From the NCBI GenBank assembly GCA_003194525.1, contig NBIV01000031.1, positions 186,001 to 250,000 of the forward strand: a stretch of 64,000 nt of DNA, given 5' to 3'. This document shows positions 38,654 to 48,462 of the stretch, in pieces. The stretch is from Gracilariopsis chorda (Eukaryota > Rhodophyta > Florideophyceae > Gracilariales > Gracilariaceae). The translations under genes and the position numbers were made by a program. The number at the start of each line of letters is the position of its first letter. Positions within the stretch are counted from its first letter, which is position 1. The notes under the pieces are model-generated. The model saw only the letters and a list, made by a program, of their open reading frames with translations. It did not search any database and had not been told where the DNA came from.

Positions 38654-39443
38654 TTGGATTCAACTCGTCCTGTTTGCGCGTACAATGATCACTCTTCCGG
38701 TTGTGAGCATTGTTTGATGGTGTTAAGAACAACGGCAATCTTAACTGATTTCTCGTCCGTGGTTGGTTCAGTGCAGCTATTTCAAAACATGATTTCTTTC
38801 TCACCACTCGTCGTGTTGGCCCGGAACCCCACTCCATTTCATGTCTTGTCGCCAAATGAGGTTCTGTTCGAACATGACCATAGTATGCATTGCAATCAGA
38901 TGAGAAAGACGGAAGAGCTATTTGGCCCTGCTCACGTTTTGGGGATCGCACTAATTTTCTCTTCTCCGTCAGTCCGCATTGGTATTCCATTCAGAAGCAT
39001 TGAGTCAGGTAATTCATAGTAGTGATGGTCCAAGATCGGAGAACGGGACGCACCCTGGAGCGGACCAAAAGCGTTTGTTGTGCATCCCGGTGTGTCATTT
39101 CTGCTGTTTATTACCGAACAGTCTAAAGAACACAGTGTGTTGCATGTGAGCACTGCGTGAGTTGCTCTCGTACGTCGTTGCGGCCATATCTGTGCAGTGC
39201 TGGGCCGTCTCAAGGGATTCAAAGCGCATTCTCAACTGGGACGGTGCCCGAACGTGTTGAAAGGAGCAACAAAGGCGCCGTACTAGAGATTGTTGCGAAA
39301 GCAGATTTTGCGAATTCTTCGCCGGCTACAAGTCACATGTTGCGCAGGTTGATAACGCCTCATCCTCGATAACGAGGGAATCGCCAACAGTGTGAGTGCA
39401 CAAAAAAAGGGGTTTCGGTAACGTTTGATCAAGGGGGACGGCC
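38654..39443. other. Intergenic region between PEX1 and transporter
   Basis: About 790 bases. No coding frame with family resemblance and no repeat were seen. It contains the PEX1 3' end and the transporter promoter. Confidence 0.5.
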
Positions 39444-40541
39444 ATGGGATATAGCGGGCAACCGTGGATATCCACATTGAGAAAGCACCTGAGAGATTAT
39501 TCCATTGAACGCGATAAACCAAAGTCTTCGCTGCTCAAACAAGGCGCGTTTCGAGCGGTGACGAAAAGAGGGGAAGCGGTGATTGCGTGCGCGAGTTATA
39601 CGACATGTTCGGTTCTTCTTACGTTAGCAAACAAGGCGATTTTCTCCGAGAACAAGCTGAACTTTCCGTGGATGCTGTTAGGCGTTCAGAGTGGTGTGGT
39701 GGCGCTGTTGCTGATGGTGTACTACTCGGTGGATAGGAATTACACGCTGTTCAAAAGAGATTTGTTGAGGCAGATGTTACTACCGTGTGTTTTCTTTACA
39801 TGCTTCATCTTTACGAATGCTCGGGCGCTTCGGTACATATCGCTGCCCGTGCTGACGGTTATCAAGTCCATGGCTCCGATGGGGGTGGCGTTGGCGGAAC
39901 GGGTGATGTTCAAGGAAAAAGTATCTTTTGCCACGTACGGGGCTATGATGTTGATTGTGGGCGGAAACGGAGTGACTGCTTTGCATGACATGGAGTTTGA
40001 CTTGGTCGGATACGCGTGGGCGTTTGTGAACGTAATTATGAACATTGCGTACGTGATCTCTTTGAGATACTGTCTGAGCAACTCGTACTCTACTGGGGAG
40101 AAGACGCTTCACAGCAATACTCTAGCATGCGCGTTTATCTTTCCTCTAGCGCTGGCATGTGGCGAATGGCCAGAGTTTGTATTGGAGTTCAACCGGACGT
40201 CGGGGCGGTTCAAGGCGTTGTTCATGGTGAGCTGCGTGCTGGCGGCCGGGATCGGGGCGTCGGTGTTCTGGGTGATCACGGCGGCTTCCGGGAGCACGCT
40301 GAGCTTTGTGGGCGCTTCCAATAAGGTGTTGGTGGTGATTCTTGGGGCGGCGTTGTTTGAAACGCGGATCAGCGCGGCGGGATGGGCTGGGGTGGGGATG
40401 GGGACTGTTGCTGGATTTGTGTTTGCGCTTTCCAAAGCTGTGGATGTGAGACGGAGGAAAGGCGCTGCGGGCGGGGAGGACGGGGGGGGTGGACGCGCTG
40501 CGGGTGGGTTGCTGGAGGTTAAAACGAAGAGTGCTACTTGA
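39444..40541 (+). CDS. Nucleotide-sugar / triose-phosphate translocator family transporter
   Basis: 365 residues, intron-less, ATG start. This is a drug/metabolite-transporter superfamily protein with about ten hydrophobic segments. The closest pattern is that of GDP-mannose-type nucleotide-sugar transporters. CSVLLTLANKAIFS near the first membrane segment resembles the family's SS-x-x-x-x-x-NK motif. YISLPVLTVIKSMAPMGVALAE and the late GASNKVLVVILGAALFE sit where GDP-mannose transporters have their G-A-L-N-K substrate motif; here it reads GASNK. The likely site is the Golgi, exchanging a nucleotide sugar for the nucleoside monophosphate, relevant to cell-wall and matrix polysaccharide synthesis. 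The C-terminal tail is Gly-rich and cytosolic. The exact substrate cannot be told; a plain triose-phosphate translocator is less likely because no transit peptide is evident. Confidence 0.8.
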   Translation: MGYSGQPWISTLRKHLRDYSIERDKPKSSLLKQGAFRAVTKRGEAVIACASYTTCSVLLTLANKAIFSENKLNFPWMLLGVQSGVVALLLMVYYSVDRNYTLFKRDLLRQMLLPCVFFTCFIFTNARALRYISLPVLTVIKSMAPMGVALAERVMFKEKVSFATYGAMMLIVGGNGVTALHDMEFDLVGYAWAFVNVIMNIAYVISLRYCLSNSYSTGEKTLHSNTLACAFIFPLALACGEWPEFVLEFNRTSGRFKALFMVSCVLAAGIGASVFWVITAASGSTLSFVGASNKVLVVILGAALFETRISAAGWAGVGMGTVAGFVFALSKAVDVRRRKGAAGGEDGGGGRAAGGLLEVKTKSAT

Positions 40542-41206
40542 ACATAAAGACTTGCAGATGTTTTGCTTGTTGCGTGATGGGAGGGTCTTGTTTGTGTGTC
40601 TTGTGGTGATTGACGGAGTGACAAGGGCAGCAAATCATGCCAGAACGAGAGCTCGGGCACCAAACTGCAGCGCAGACGGCGCTGATGACAGAGCAAGCAC
40701 TCGGCACTTCCGCCGTCATGGTCGTGCCTCTCTCAAGCACACACGCACAACACTATCGCACGCGCACGGCGTGGAATGGCGCGACTTTGGCATCTGCTCC
40801 GCACCGATCGCGATGGAACGAGATCAAGCGTGGAAAGAGTTGTCACACGACACACAGCATAGCCACGTAGAACGAGCGACGGCGGGACGGCGGACAAGCA
40901 CACTTTTAAGCACCGAGACCTCAGCATCTCCAACAATAATTCATTGCTCCCACAGAAAGCACGCGCTGCGCTTTTTTTGCAATTTATTTTATTTCGCGCT
41001 GCCACACGCCTCTCGAGCTCGAACCCGTGCTCGGCTGCAGCGTCGACCGCGCTACCGTTCGGTCGATGATTTACCAACCGGCACCCCCTTGTCCGCCGTA
41101 TCTGCCCGCCACCGCTTCGTTGCACAGCCCGTCACAAGAGCGCCGTTCCCACCGCCCGCATCGAGCCGTCGTCCGTGAGTCAGTGGAGAGCGAAACAGAG
41201 ATCAAC
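40542..41206. other. Intergenic region before clpP
   Basis: About 665 bases holding the transporter 3' end and the clpP promoter. An A/T run (TTTTTTTGCAATTTATTTTATTT) lies near 40973-40995. No gene was recognised. Confidence 0.5.
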
Positions 41207-42207
41207 ATGAACACTGCCCGTACACTCGAACGCGCCGCCTTTGCAGCGCCCGCCAACATTGCCACTTGCGCAAATGGGAGCTTGCTCACTTCATCCACCT
41301 GTTCTCGTCGTCAGCCGTCGTCGTTCCTCGCATCCGGACGCTCGCTGAGCTTCTTCGCCAAAAGCGCCGTTTCAACCCCTCCACGCCGCTCTGTTGGCAG
41401 ATGGACAATGATGCCAATTGGCGTGCCAAAGGTACGTTTATCAACGCACACGTTGTGCAATCTTCCACAGCAACCACAACAACAACGCTAACTAGCACTG
41501 CAACCAAAACAAAACCTAAAAACAAAAACAGGTGCTGTTCCGCGTGCCAGGCGCGCAGCAGGCGGACTGGGTGGATATTTACAACCGGCTGTATCGCGAA
41601 CGTATCATCTTCCTGGGCCAGGAAATCGACGACGAGATTGCCAACCAGATTATCGCCGTCATGCTGTACCTGGAATCGGAGGACAATACCAAGCCCATAT
41701 ATCTGTACATCAACTCTCCGGGCGGGTCGGTCATTGCCGGCATGGCTATCTACGACACCATGAAACACATCAAATCGGAGGTGGTTACCATCAATGTGGG
41801 GCTGGCCGCTTCCATGGCGTCCTTCCTTCTCGGCGGCGGTGAAAAGGGTAAACGTCTGGCACTGCCCCATTCTCGCGTCATGATTCATCAGCCCATGGTA
41901 CGTTGCTCCTCTTCCTTTTTTTTTCTTTTTGGCTCTTTCTTTAGCACGCCACTGACGTTGTAGAGTTGTTTCTCCGTTGTGACACAAACAGGGTGGCGCA
42001 CAAGGTCAGGCGTCTGATATCGAGGTAGAGGCGCAGCAGATTTTAAGGATTCGAGAGAATCTGACACACGAGTATGCACGAATGACCGGACAAAAGTACG
42101 AGCAATTGTTGCAGGACATGGACCGTGATAACTTTATGAGTGCAGCCGAGGCTCTTGACTACGGGCTAGTGGATCGTATCATTGAGGGAACAAGTCAGGC
42201 AGTGTAA
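41207..42207 (+). CDS. CLPP: Plastid-targeted ClpP protease subunit (three exons)
   Basis: ATP-dependent Clp protease proteolytic subunit, 268 residues. Exons 41207-41431, 41532-41897 and 41992-42207; the two introns (100 and 94 bp) both begin GTACGT and end AG in phase 0. The N-terminal ~75 residues are Ser/Arg/Ala-rich with few acidic residues, a transit peptide, most likely for the plastid. The mature part has the catalytic triad at Ser169 (GLAASM), His194 (MIHQP) and Asp243 (DRDNF). Spacings of 25 and 49 are identical to the E. coli enzyme. [18 protein letters not shown] is also typical. It would act as a stromal tetradecamer with Clp ATPases. The open frame extends upstream of the chosen ATG, so a start further 5' is possible. 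It converges with the b561 gene. Confidence 0.92.
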
Positions 42208-42265
42208 ACGACAGTTGAGTAAGTCAAAACAAAAGTTAGCGTTATTGTGTTGTTGCCTGCCGTCA

Positions 42266-42931
42266 TCACCCGGGGAGAAAGCTCTCCACTTCAACATGTT
42301 GCAGCTCGACGTTCTTCTCAGACTGCGCTCCCGCATACCACCGACGCACCTTGAGCGCGACGACCAACGCAAAAGCCACGAGCGCAAACAACACGCAGCC
42401 GTCCACAAGCCAAGTAATCCAGCGCGACGGTCGGAACACATACAAGCTATGGTGCAGCAAGAAGAGCGCGAAGAAGAAACAAGACACACCCCAAAGGCGA
42501 TGAACACGAGCCCAAGCGATACGCCACGCTGTGAGCGGCTCTGCATGCGGACGTAAAGCGCCCGCCACAGCCTGCAACGACACGGCGAGTAACAACGCCG
42601 AGCCCAGCCACACATGCTGCACAGGCGCTCCCTCCCGAGCAAACAGTGGCGCCAGTAGATGAGTCTGCGCCGTCGTGGCCAGTACTAGCAACATTGTGCG
42701 CCTGTGCATCTGAAAGCGTCCCGACGCAGCAGCCAGCTGTACCAGCTGCGCTAACGGCAGCACCAACGCCCACGCCACGGTCACCGACAGCGCATGCCAC
42801 ACGAAGAAAGCTCCGTAGCGTCGTGCATACGGCTGCACCTGCGCTTGAATGTGGACGTCAGTTTGCTCCGCAGTCGCCACGGAGAGTAGTAGCAGTAGCA
42901 GTCGCACCAAACGCTCAGCCGCCACCTTCAT
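42266..42931 (-). CDS. Cytochrome b561-like membrane protein
   Basis: 221 residues from the ATG at 42931, which gives a clean signal-type N terminus (KVAAERLVRLLLLLLSVATA). Four or five further hydrophobic segments follow. Histidines at about 46 (WHAL), 76 (MHRR), 106 (QHVWLG) and 144 (VHRLWG) lie at segment ends in the pattern of the cytochrome b561 superfamily, where four His bind two haems. Such proteins move electrons across membranes, often from ascorbate to an acceptor such as ferric iron. The length is normal for a stand-alone b561 core. Its stop is 59 bases from the clpP stop on the other strand. The start is separated from Cyc8 by about 620 bases. Confidence 0.75.
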   Translation of the reverse strand: MKVAAERLVRLLLLLLSVATAEQTDVHIQAQVQPYARRYGAFFVWHALSVTVAWALVLPLAQLVQLAAASGRFQMHRRTMLLVLATTAQTHLLAPLFAREGAPVQHVWLGSALLLAVSLQAVAGALRPHAEPLTAWRIAWARVHRLWGVSCFFFALFLLHHSLYVFRPSRWITWLVDGCVLFALVAFALVVALKVRRWYAGAQSEKNVELQHVEVESFLPG

Positions 42932-42940
42932 CACGCTCCG

Positions 42941-42978
42941 TAGATACACCTCGGTAGATACACCTCGGTAGATACACC
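42941..42978. repeat. 14-bp tandem repeat ahead of the b561 gene
   Basis: TAGATACACCTCGG in 2.7 copies (starts at 42941, 42955, 42969), beginning 10 bases upstream of the b561 ATG. It would be in that gene's 5' leader or core promoter. Confidence 0.8.
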
Positions 42979-43548
42979 GCGCTCCGCTCCGCCATCCCGT
43001 GCGCCCGCCAATAAGTTGCTCTGTAAACACATAAGAACACACTGGCAGGAGCCCGAGTCGGTATCCCCCCCCCGCCCCCAAAAACGCAGCCCCGAATTAC
43101 GCTGCACACGCGTCAATTGCAGAAGCAGCCGCCGCCGCTGCGTGTTGCGCTACTGCAAGCGCCACCGCCCCCCCCTGCGAGCGCACGTAACCTCCAAACG
43201 GCCTCGCCACTCACTTGCTCTCCCGAAAAAATTCGCGCGCACACACCCCCCCCCCCCCCCCGCCCTCCATCAGCAAGCCCCCACCCGATTCTACCCGCCC
43301 CCCTTCTTCTCGCCGAGCCGTGCTTCTCCGCCCTCCCCCTTTCCACCTTCTCCCCCAGTCGTTAAGTCTTTCCTACTTTCCTCTCCTTTCTCCGCTTCTC
43401 TCCCTCACCCCTCACAACCTTTCATACCTTCCCCTTTCTTCGTAAATCCGTCTTCCGCAAACCCCCCCTTGCAACGGCGCGCTGCTTAACAAATCATACC
43501 CCTACCCTACCCCCTCCCCCAAAGTACACATACACCCTCCTTGCCATC
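42979..43548. other. Divergent promoter region, pyrimidine-rich
   Basis: Shared between the b561 gene (-) and Cyc8 (+). It is strikingly C/T-rich on the + strand, with a run of 16 C at 43246-43261 and long CT-rich tracts up to the Cyc8 ATG. No TATA box was recognised. Confidence 0.55.
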
Positions 43549-46500
43549 ATGGCTACCCATGATCTCAGTTTTCCCCCCGCGCTCTCGCGAATGCTCTCCA
43601 AGGTCAAAGCCACTATATGGTTTCGCATAGGCGCTTTGCGCGAAGACATGTCCGACAACGATGCCGCGCTTTCCGCCTTCGAAAAGTCCCTCTCTCACAA
43701 CCCCGCAAACGCCTCCGCCTCCGCCCGCGCCGGTCAAATCCTCCTCAAAAAGGAGCACTTTGCCCGCGCCATAGAGTACCTCGACATTTCCGTTCGACGC
43801 GACCCCTCCAACGCCACCGCCTGGGCCGCCCTGGCTCATTGTCACCTTATGACCGAAGATCTGGAGAATGCTTATGCCGCCTACCACACCACCCTACATA
43901 GAAACCCCCATCAGACGGAGCCCAACTTGTGGTTTGGAATCGGCGTTCTCTACGATCGTCTCGGAATGCTCGACAACGCCTTGGAAGCTTTCCACTCCGT
44001 CCTCACCGTTACTCCCAATTATCAGCGCGCTGATGAGGTCTATTATGCCATCGGCCTCATCTACAAGGAGCAACACAAGTATGAGCGCGCACACGAGTTC
44101 ATGACAAAGGTTATTTCCGTGATTAACACCCAGCAGTCCGCTGCCGTTGCAGAGGCTTTCTATCAGATTGGACATATTCATGAGTTGGCCGGATCAGTTC
44201 CCTCCGCTATTGAAGCCTATCAGCGCTCCCTCACTCAGAACTCCACTCTCATAAAGTGTCTCAAGGCCCTTGCTGTCTTGCTTTCCAAGACCGGCAAACA
44301 TGAAGAAGCCATTTCACTCTTGCAGCGTGCTTCGCGCTTGGACACCAATGACGCAAACGTCTATTATATTATGGGACGCGTCGCTATGGCATCCAATAAT
44401 TATCACGTCGCTTATGAGCGCTATCAGCAGGCCGTGTACCGTGATGGAAAGAATGCCGACTTTTGGTGTGCCATCGGCGTACTCTATTTTCATATGCGTC
44501 AGTACCCCGACGCCATGGATGCCTATACCCGTGCCATTCGTATCAACGCCAGCCTTCCTGAAGTCTGGTACGACATGGGAACTTTGTACGAATTGTACAC
44601 TCAGTATCATGACGCCATTGATGCCTATCAACATGCGCTTCGCTTGCAGGCCAACGACCCGCTCACCACTGAGCGCTTGTCCACTCTTGAACGCGCTCTG
44701 GCTAATAGGGTTCAACCCCCCACCCCGTCGCCAGTGCCACGTACCGCCGGCCCGGTCTTGACTCCCAATCCTGCTTCTGCTATGCGTGAGCACTTCAAAT
44801 CGGATGTGGTAGTTCGTGTGGGCCCTTTACCTCCTCCGCCACGCGGCCCCATTGCTCAACCCCCTCCCCCTCCCCCTCCCCACGCATCTCAAGCTGCAGC
44901 TGCCGCAGCTGCCGCTGCCGCTGTGGGTCACCCGGCCCCAGTCACCGTCACCTCTCCTACTGCATCTCATCTTCAGCACCGTCATATTTTGCATCCTTCA
45001 TCCTCTACGCCGCCTAAACTGCCAGTTCCACCTCGCGTTTCGCCTTTAGCTTCTGTGGTGGACCATTCCCTTGGGGCGCAGCCTCCTGCACCCCCACCGT
45101 CTGCGGTGCAACCGCAGCCACCCACCCTTTCACATCCCCAGCCTGTGCTTTTGGCCACCGCGGGCGCTACCGCTGGTGCAGCCGCTGGCGTTGGTGCTAC
45201 CTCTGGCAGAGATGTTGTCTCTCCCCCCACAAACGCCCGCACCGTTCCTGGTGCAGGTGCTACTACAGTACCATCTTCTTCGATCATGGTGAGTGGCACC
45301 TCGGTCCCCCCTGCTTGGAAGTCTGAAATCGTGGCTGCGCCTGTGGCAGTTGCTCCGCAGGATGCCCTACCTTCTGTTGCTCCTGGCGCCCCAGTTGCTC
45401 AGTCTGTTAAGCATGAGCCCGAACCTGGCGCCAGAAGGGGCGACGTGGACGTTCTCAACGCCCCCGCGCCACTCGGTGCGCATAACTCTCGATCTCCACC
45501 TCAACCCAAGAATGAGGCGCATCCCATTGGCCCGAGGTCGCCGAATGTTGGAAAGACCGCACTCTCGGAACCGGTCACTCTGAACAACTCCATGCAACCG
45601 GACAACGCAGAGTCGCACTCACGTGCCCCTGCGCAGCCTCTTCCTGTGCGCTCTGTCCCCAGCACCGGCATCTCTTCCTTGGTTCACAAACGTTCACTGA
45701 GTCCGCCCAGACGATCCCCTACTTTCCAGGAGGGCCCGGACCGCCAGGACGCTGTGCAACCCTCTGGCCCTGGGTCGGGCGTTGGGATAGTGGTTGCTCC
45801 TCCATCTGGCAGTCATGATGATCGCATGGACGTGAGCCCATCCGTCACCAGGACTTCGCCTACCCCCCGTTCTCATACGCAACCGCCTCCGTCTGGCTCG
45901 GGTAGACCGCCAATGGACGGTCGCCCCGCCTCCAAATGGGATGTAGATGAGGCGGGTGGTGCGAATGAGATGAAGGATAATAGAGTAAATCAAGATGGCA
46001 AGACTTCAGACCGCGACCGTGATCGCGATCGGGTGGACGGCAAAAATGCTGATGACGGTGAGGGACGTGGTTTCACTGAGAACGGCTTCCGAAAAGATGT
46101 TTCACCTACTCCACCAGTTCATGAAGACGTCGTCGGTCGTCGGTATGATGAGCGTGGTGGAGGAGGTAGCGGTGGACACTTCCCCTCCCGTGGAGCGCCT
46201 GACAATTCGTCAAGACATTCTGGAACATCGTCGTATGAACGGAAGCGGAATGAAAGTGTGAAGCGCCAGAGAAGACATTTGGACGAATCCGATCGGTACT
46301 CTCCGGACCCGAGTTCTCACAAGGCTAAGGCGGAACGTCGTCGAGAGTCTAATGGGAGTTTGGGTGACGAGAAGGATGCTGATCGTGGTAGTGCTGCTGA
46401 CAACGCTGCTATGGACACCTCTGGCGGCGGTGATGGTGGCGGCGGCGGCGGCGGCGGCGCGTCGCGCAGACAATCAAACTCAGGATACCCTGGGCTTGTG

Positions 46501-47802
46501 AATTCGGGATCGAATGGCAGTTTGAAGAATTTTGATGTTGAGGAGGCTATGCTTCCTCGACTTCCTCCGCTTGGCAGTAAAGTTGCCAGTAGAAGCCGGA
46601 GAGGCGTAGGAGGAGGAGGAGGATCGACAGGAGCAGGTAGTGGAGGAGAAGTTTCAAAGGATGGATCGTATCCAGGCGAAGGTTCTCGTCGCAGGCCGCG
46701 CATTGCAGATTATGGACAAGATGATAAGGGAGCTGATGCAGATGAAGGAGCTCGTGGCAAGTCTAGCAGTGTTACAGGCGGGCAATCGTGCCGGCTGAAC
46801 CGGTCTCCAGAACGACGCGAATATTCAGAACAGCAGCAGCCCAGTAAGAGAAGCAGTGAGTCGAAGGAAGTGCGAACACCTCTATCTCGACCGTTTGCGT
46901 TTAGAAGTGTGCCCATGCCGTCGACCACAAAACGTATAGAAGGATCGAGCTCTGGGCGTGAGTACAGTGGAGGGAATGACTCCAGTGGGCGGAAAGATGA
47001 GCACTACGGACACAGCCCGACGAATTCTAGGATGCCTTCACCTACCAGAAGTAATCATGATAGAGCGGACTCTCAGAGAGGCAGTGTGCGGAAGAGTGGA
47101 CATCACTCGTCTGATCAGCACAAGAGCTCGGAGAGCCGAAACATGGAATGTCATGGGGAGGGAAGTAGAAGACGGGATGAGGAGGTGGGTGGGCGGAATT
47201 CGATGAGAAGACGAAATGAGGACGGGAAGGAGATACAGAGAGAGAGATCGACATCTGCGAGTGGCTCTGGACATGATGGAGGACGAGAGTATGGACGCGG
47301 TGGGAGCAGTGGAGATGTGCCGTTTGGCAGTGGTGCTCCTGCGTCGTTCTCAAAGTCACTGTCTCGATCTGGTGGGACGAGTGGGCTGACCTCGTCGTTT
47401 GGAAATCGAAGAGGTGGCGGGGAAGGCAAAGGATACCGCAGCTCTGTTGGTTCAAAGGGCGGAGAAGGGGAGGGTGATGAGGTGGAGCGAATTTCTGGAA
47501 GTGAAGGCGTGCAACGCGGACAGAAACGGCGTGCTGAGGAAGTACCCAGTATGAGTAGTGAGGATGGGGGTGGAGACAGTAGCGGCGAACGACGAAGTGG
47601 CAAGGCGGACGGAGTGGGTCGAAACTGTGAGTCGAACTTACGGCGCATGGGATCTGTGAACGCTGGTGGGAAAGTACACGGGGTGTCTGAGAGCCGGAAC
47701 GGCGGGACGGATTCGGAGTCGAGACATAACAAGCGGCTGCGTTCTATCAACGGGCTGAGTGAGCAGAGCGGCGATAATCGTATCCGAGGAAAGGAAGTGT
47801 AG
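43549..47802 (+). CDS. CYC8: Cyc8/Ssn6-type TPR corepressor
   Basis: 1417 residues, no intron, ATG in good context (CATCATGGCT). The N-terminal ~370 residues are a run of about ten tetratricopeptide repeats very like yeast Cyc8/Ssn6: WFRIGALREDMSDNDAALSA, WAALAHCHLMTEDLENAYAA, LWFGIGVLYDRLGMLDNALE, VWYDMGTLYELYTQYHDAID. The yeast protein pairs with Tup1 in a general transcriptional corepressor recruited by DNA-binding factors. The remaining ~1000 residues are low complexity: Pro/Ala-rich with runs of proline and alanine to about residue 560, then Ser/Arg/Gly/Asp-rich with DRDRDRDR. In the yeast protein the non-TPR parts are also low complexity, but Gln-rich. The TPR part makes the call firm; the tail is typical disordered sequence. 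Confidence 0.9.
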   Translation: MATHDLSFPPALSRMLSKVKATIWFRIGALREDMSDNDAALSAFEKSLSHNPANASASARAGQILLKKEHFARAIEYLDISVRRDPSNATAWAALAHCHLMTEDLENAYAAYHTTLHRNPHQTEPNLWFGIGVLYDRLGMLDNALEAFHSVLTVTPNYQRADEVYYAIGLIYKEQHKYERAHEFMTKVISVINTQQSAAVAEAFYQIGHIHELAGSVPSAIEAYQRSLTQNSTLIKCLKALAVLLSKTGKHEEAISLLQRASRLDTNDANVYYIMGRVAMASNNYHVAYERYQQAVYRDGKNADFWCAIGVLYFHMRQYPDAMDAYTRAIRINASLPEVWYDMGTLYELYTQYHDAIDAYQHALRLQANDPLTTERLSTLERALANRVQPPTPSPVPRTAGPVLTPNPASAMREHFKSDVVVRVGPLPPPPRGPIAQPPPPPPPHASQAAAAAAAAAAVGHPAPVTVTSPTASHLQHRHILHPSSSTPPKLPVPPRVSPLASVVDHSLGAQPPAPPPSAVQPQPPTLSHPQPVLLATAGATAGAAAGVGATSGRDVVSPPTNARTVPGAGATTVPSSSIMVSGTSVPPAWKSEIVAAPVAVAPQDALPSVAPGAPVAQSVKHEPEPGARRGDVDVLNAPAPLGAHNSRSPPQPKNEAHPIGPRSPNVGKTALSEPVTLNNSMQPDNAESHSRAPAQPLPVRSVPSTGISSLVHKRSLSPPRRSPTFQEGPDRQDAVQPSGPGSGVGIVVAPPSGSHDDRMDVSPSVTRTSPTPRSHTQPPPSGSGRPPMDGRPASKWDVDEAGGANEMKDNRVNQDGKTSDRDRDRDRVDGKNADDGEGRGFTENGFRKDVSPTPPVHEDVVGRRYDERGGGGSGGHFPSRGAPDNSSRHSGTSSYERKRNESVKRQRRHLDESDRYSPDPSSHKAKAERRRESNGSLGDEKDADRGSAADNAAMDTSGGGDGGGGGGGGASRRQSNSGYPGLVNSGSNGSLKNFDVEEAMLPRLPPLGSKVASRSRRGVGGGGGSTGAGSGGEVSKDGSYPGEGSRRRPRIADYGQDDKGADADEGARGKSSSVTGGQSCRLNRSPERREYSEQQQPSKRSSESKEVRTPLSRPFAFRSVPMPSTTKRIEGSSSGREYSGGNDSSGRKDEHYGHSPTNSRMPSPTRSNHDRADSQRGSVRKSGHHSSDQHKSSESRNMECHGEGSRRRDEEVGGRNSMRRRNEDGKEIQRERSTSASGSGHDGGREYGRGGSSGDVPFGSGAPASFSKSLSRSGGTSGLTSSFGNRRGGGEGKGYRSSVGSKGGEGEGDEVERISGSEGVQRGQKRRAEEVPSMSSEDGGGDSSGERRSGKADGVGRNCESNLRRMGSVNAGGKVHGVSESRNGGTDSESRHNKRLRSINGLSEQSGDNRIRGKEV

Positions 47803-48462
47803 TGAAATGCGTGAGAATAAAAGGGTTTCTTGGGGATGAGCTGAATGCGTGTGTTTGTGTGTGACTGTTTTGTTTTATGTTTTATGTTTTATGTTGTTGT
47901 TTGGCTGCAAGCGTATGTTCAATAATAGGTAGTGAAGATACTTTTGTTGGAATTGGCGATGGAGGGAAAGGATTTGCGGTACAGGATAGGATTATCTAGC
48001 TATAGAGATCAGTGGGTGACAACGGTGGTTTTACGTTAGCAGAGGTATGCGCAACGCTACAAGGGTACATTTTGGTTGACGGTCGTAAGTTGGCGTTGTA
48101 TCTACTCGGTGGCAGGCACCAGGAAGGGCAGCTGTTGTGAGGATGCGCGTGTGGGGCCACGGAGGCGGCAGGCGGCGGCGGCAGCGGCGAAAACGCGTGC
48201 CAGCGGCGCACGACGAGGAGCACGACGGAGGCGCATGGAGTGACGTGGAAGCTATCTAAGGCTGACGTGGAAGCTTTTCGACGCGCTGTGTGGCTTTTCT
48301 AACTTGCGCCGCCCGCGTGCTCGCTGGTGCTCCGCCGCCCGTGCCAGCGCTGCTTCGGTCAGCGCCGCTCGCGCGCTGCGCCCGCGCCCATTTATTGCGC
48401 GCCTGTGCTGCCGCTCCGCCCTGCACGCGCTCCTTCCCTGCCTGCTTCCCTCCATCCCCAAC
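47803..48462. other. Intergenic region after Cyc8
   Basis: Holds a candidate poly(A) signal AATAAA at 47816-47821, 14 bases past the Cyc8 stop, and three perfect TTTTATG heptamers at 47873-47893 that could act in 3'-end formation. The right half is GC-rich and is the promoter/leader of the RbcX-like gene. Confidence 0.55.

Noticed and set aside
41008-41075. Stretch on the - strand with GGTTCGAGCTC, like a tRNA B box
   Set aside because: The T stem does not pair and no acceptor stem closes it. It lies in the GC-rich leader of clpP.
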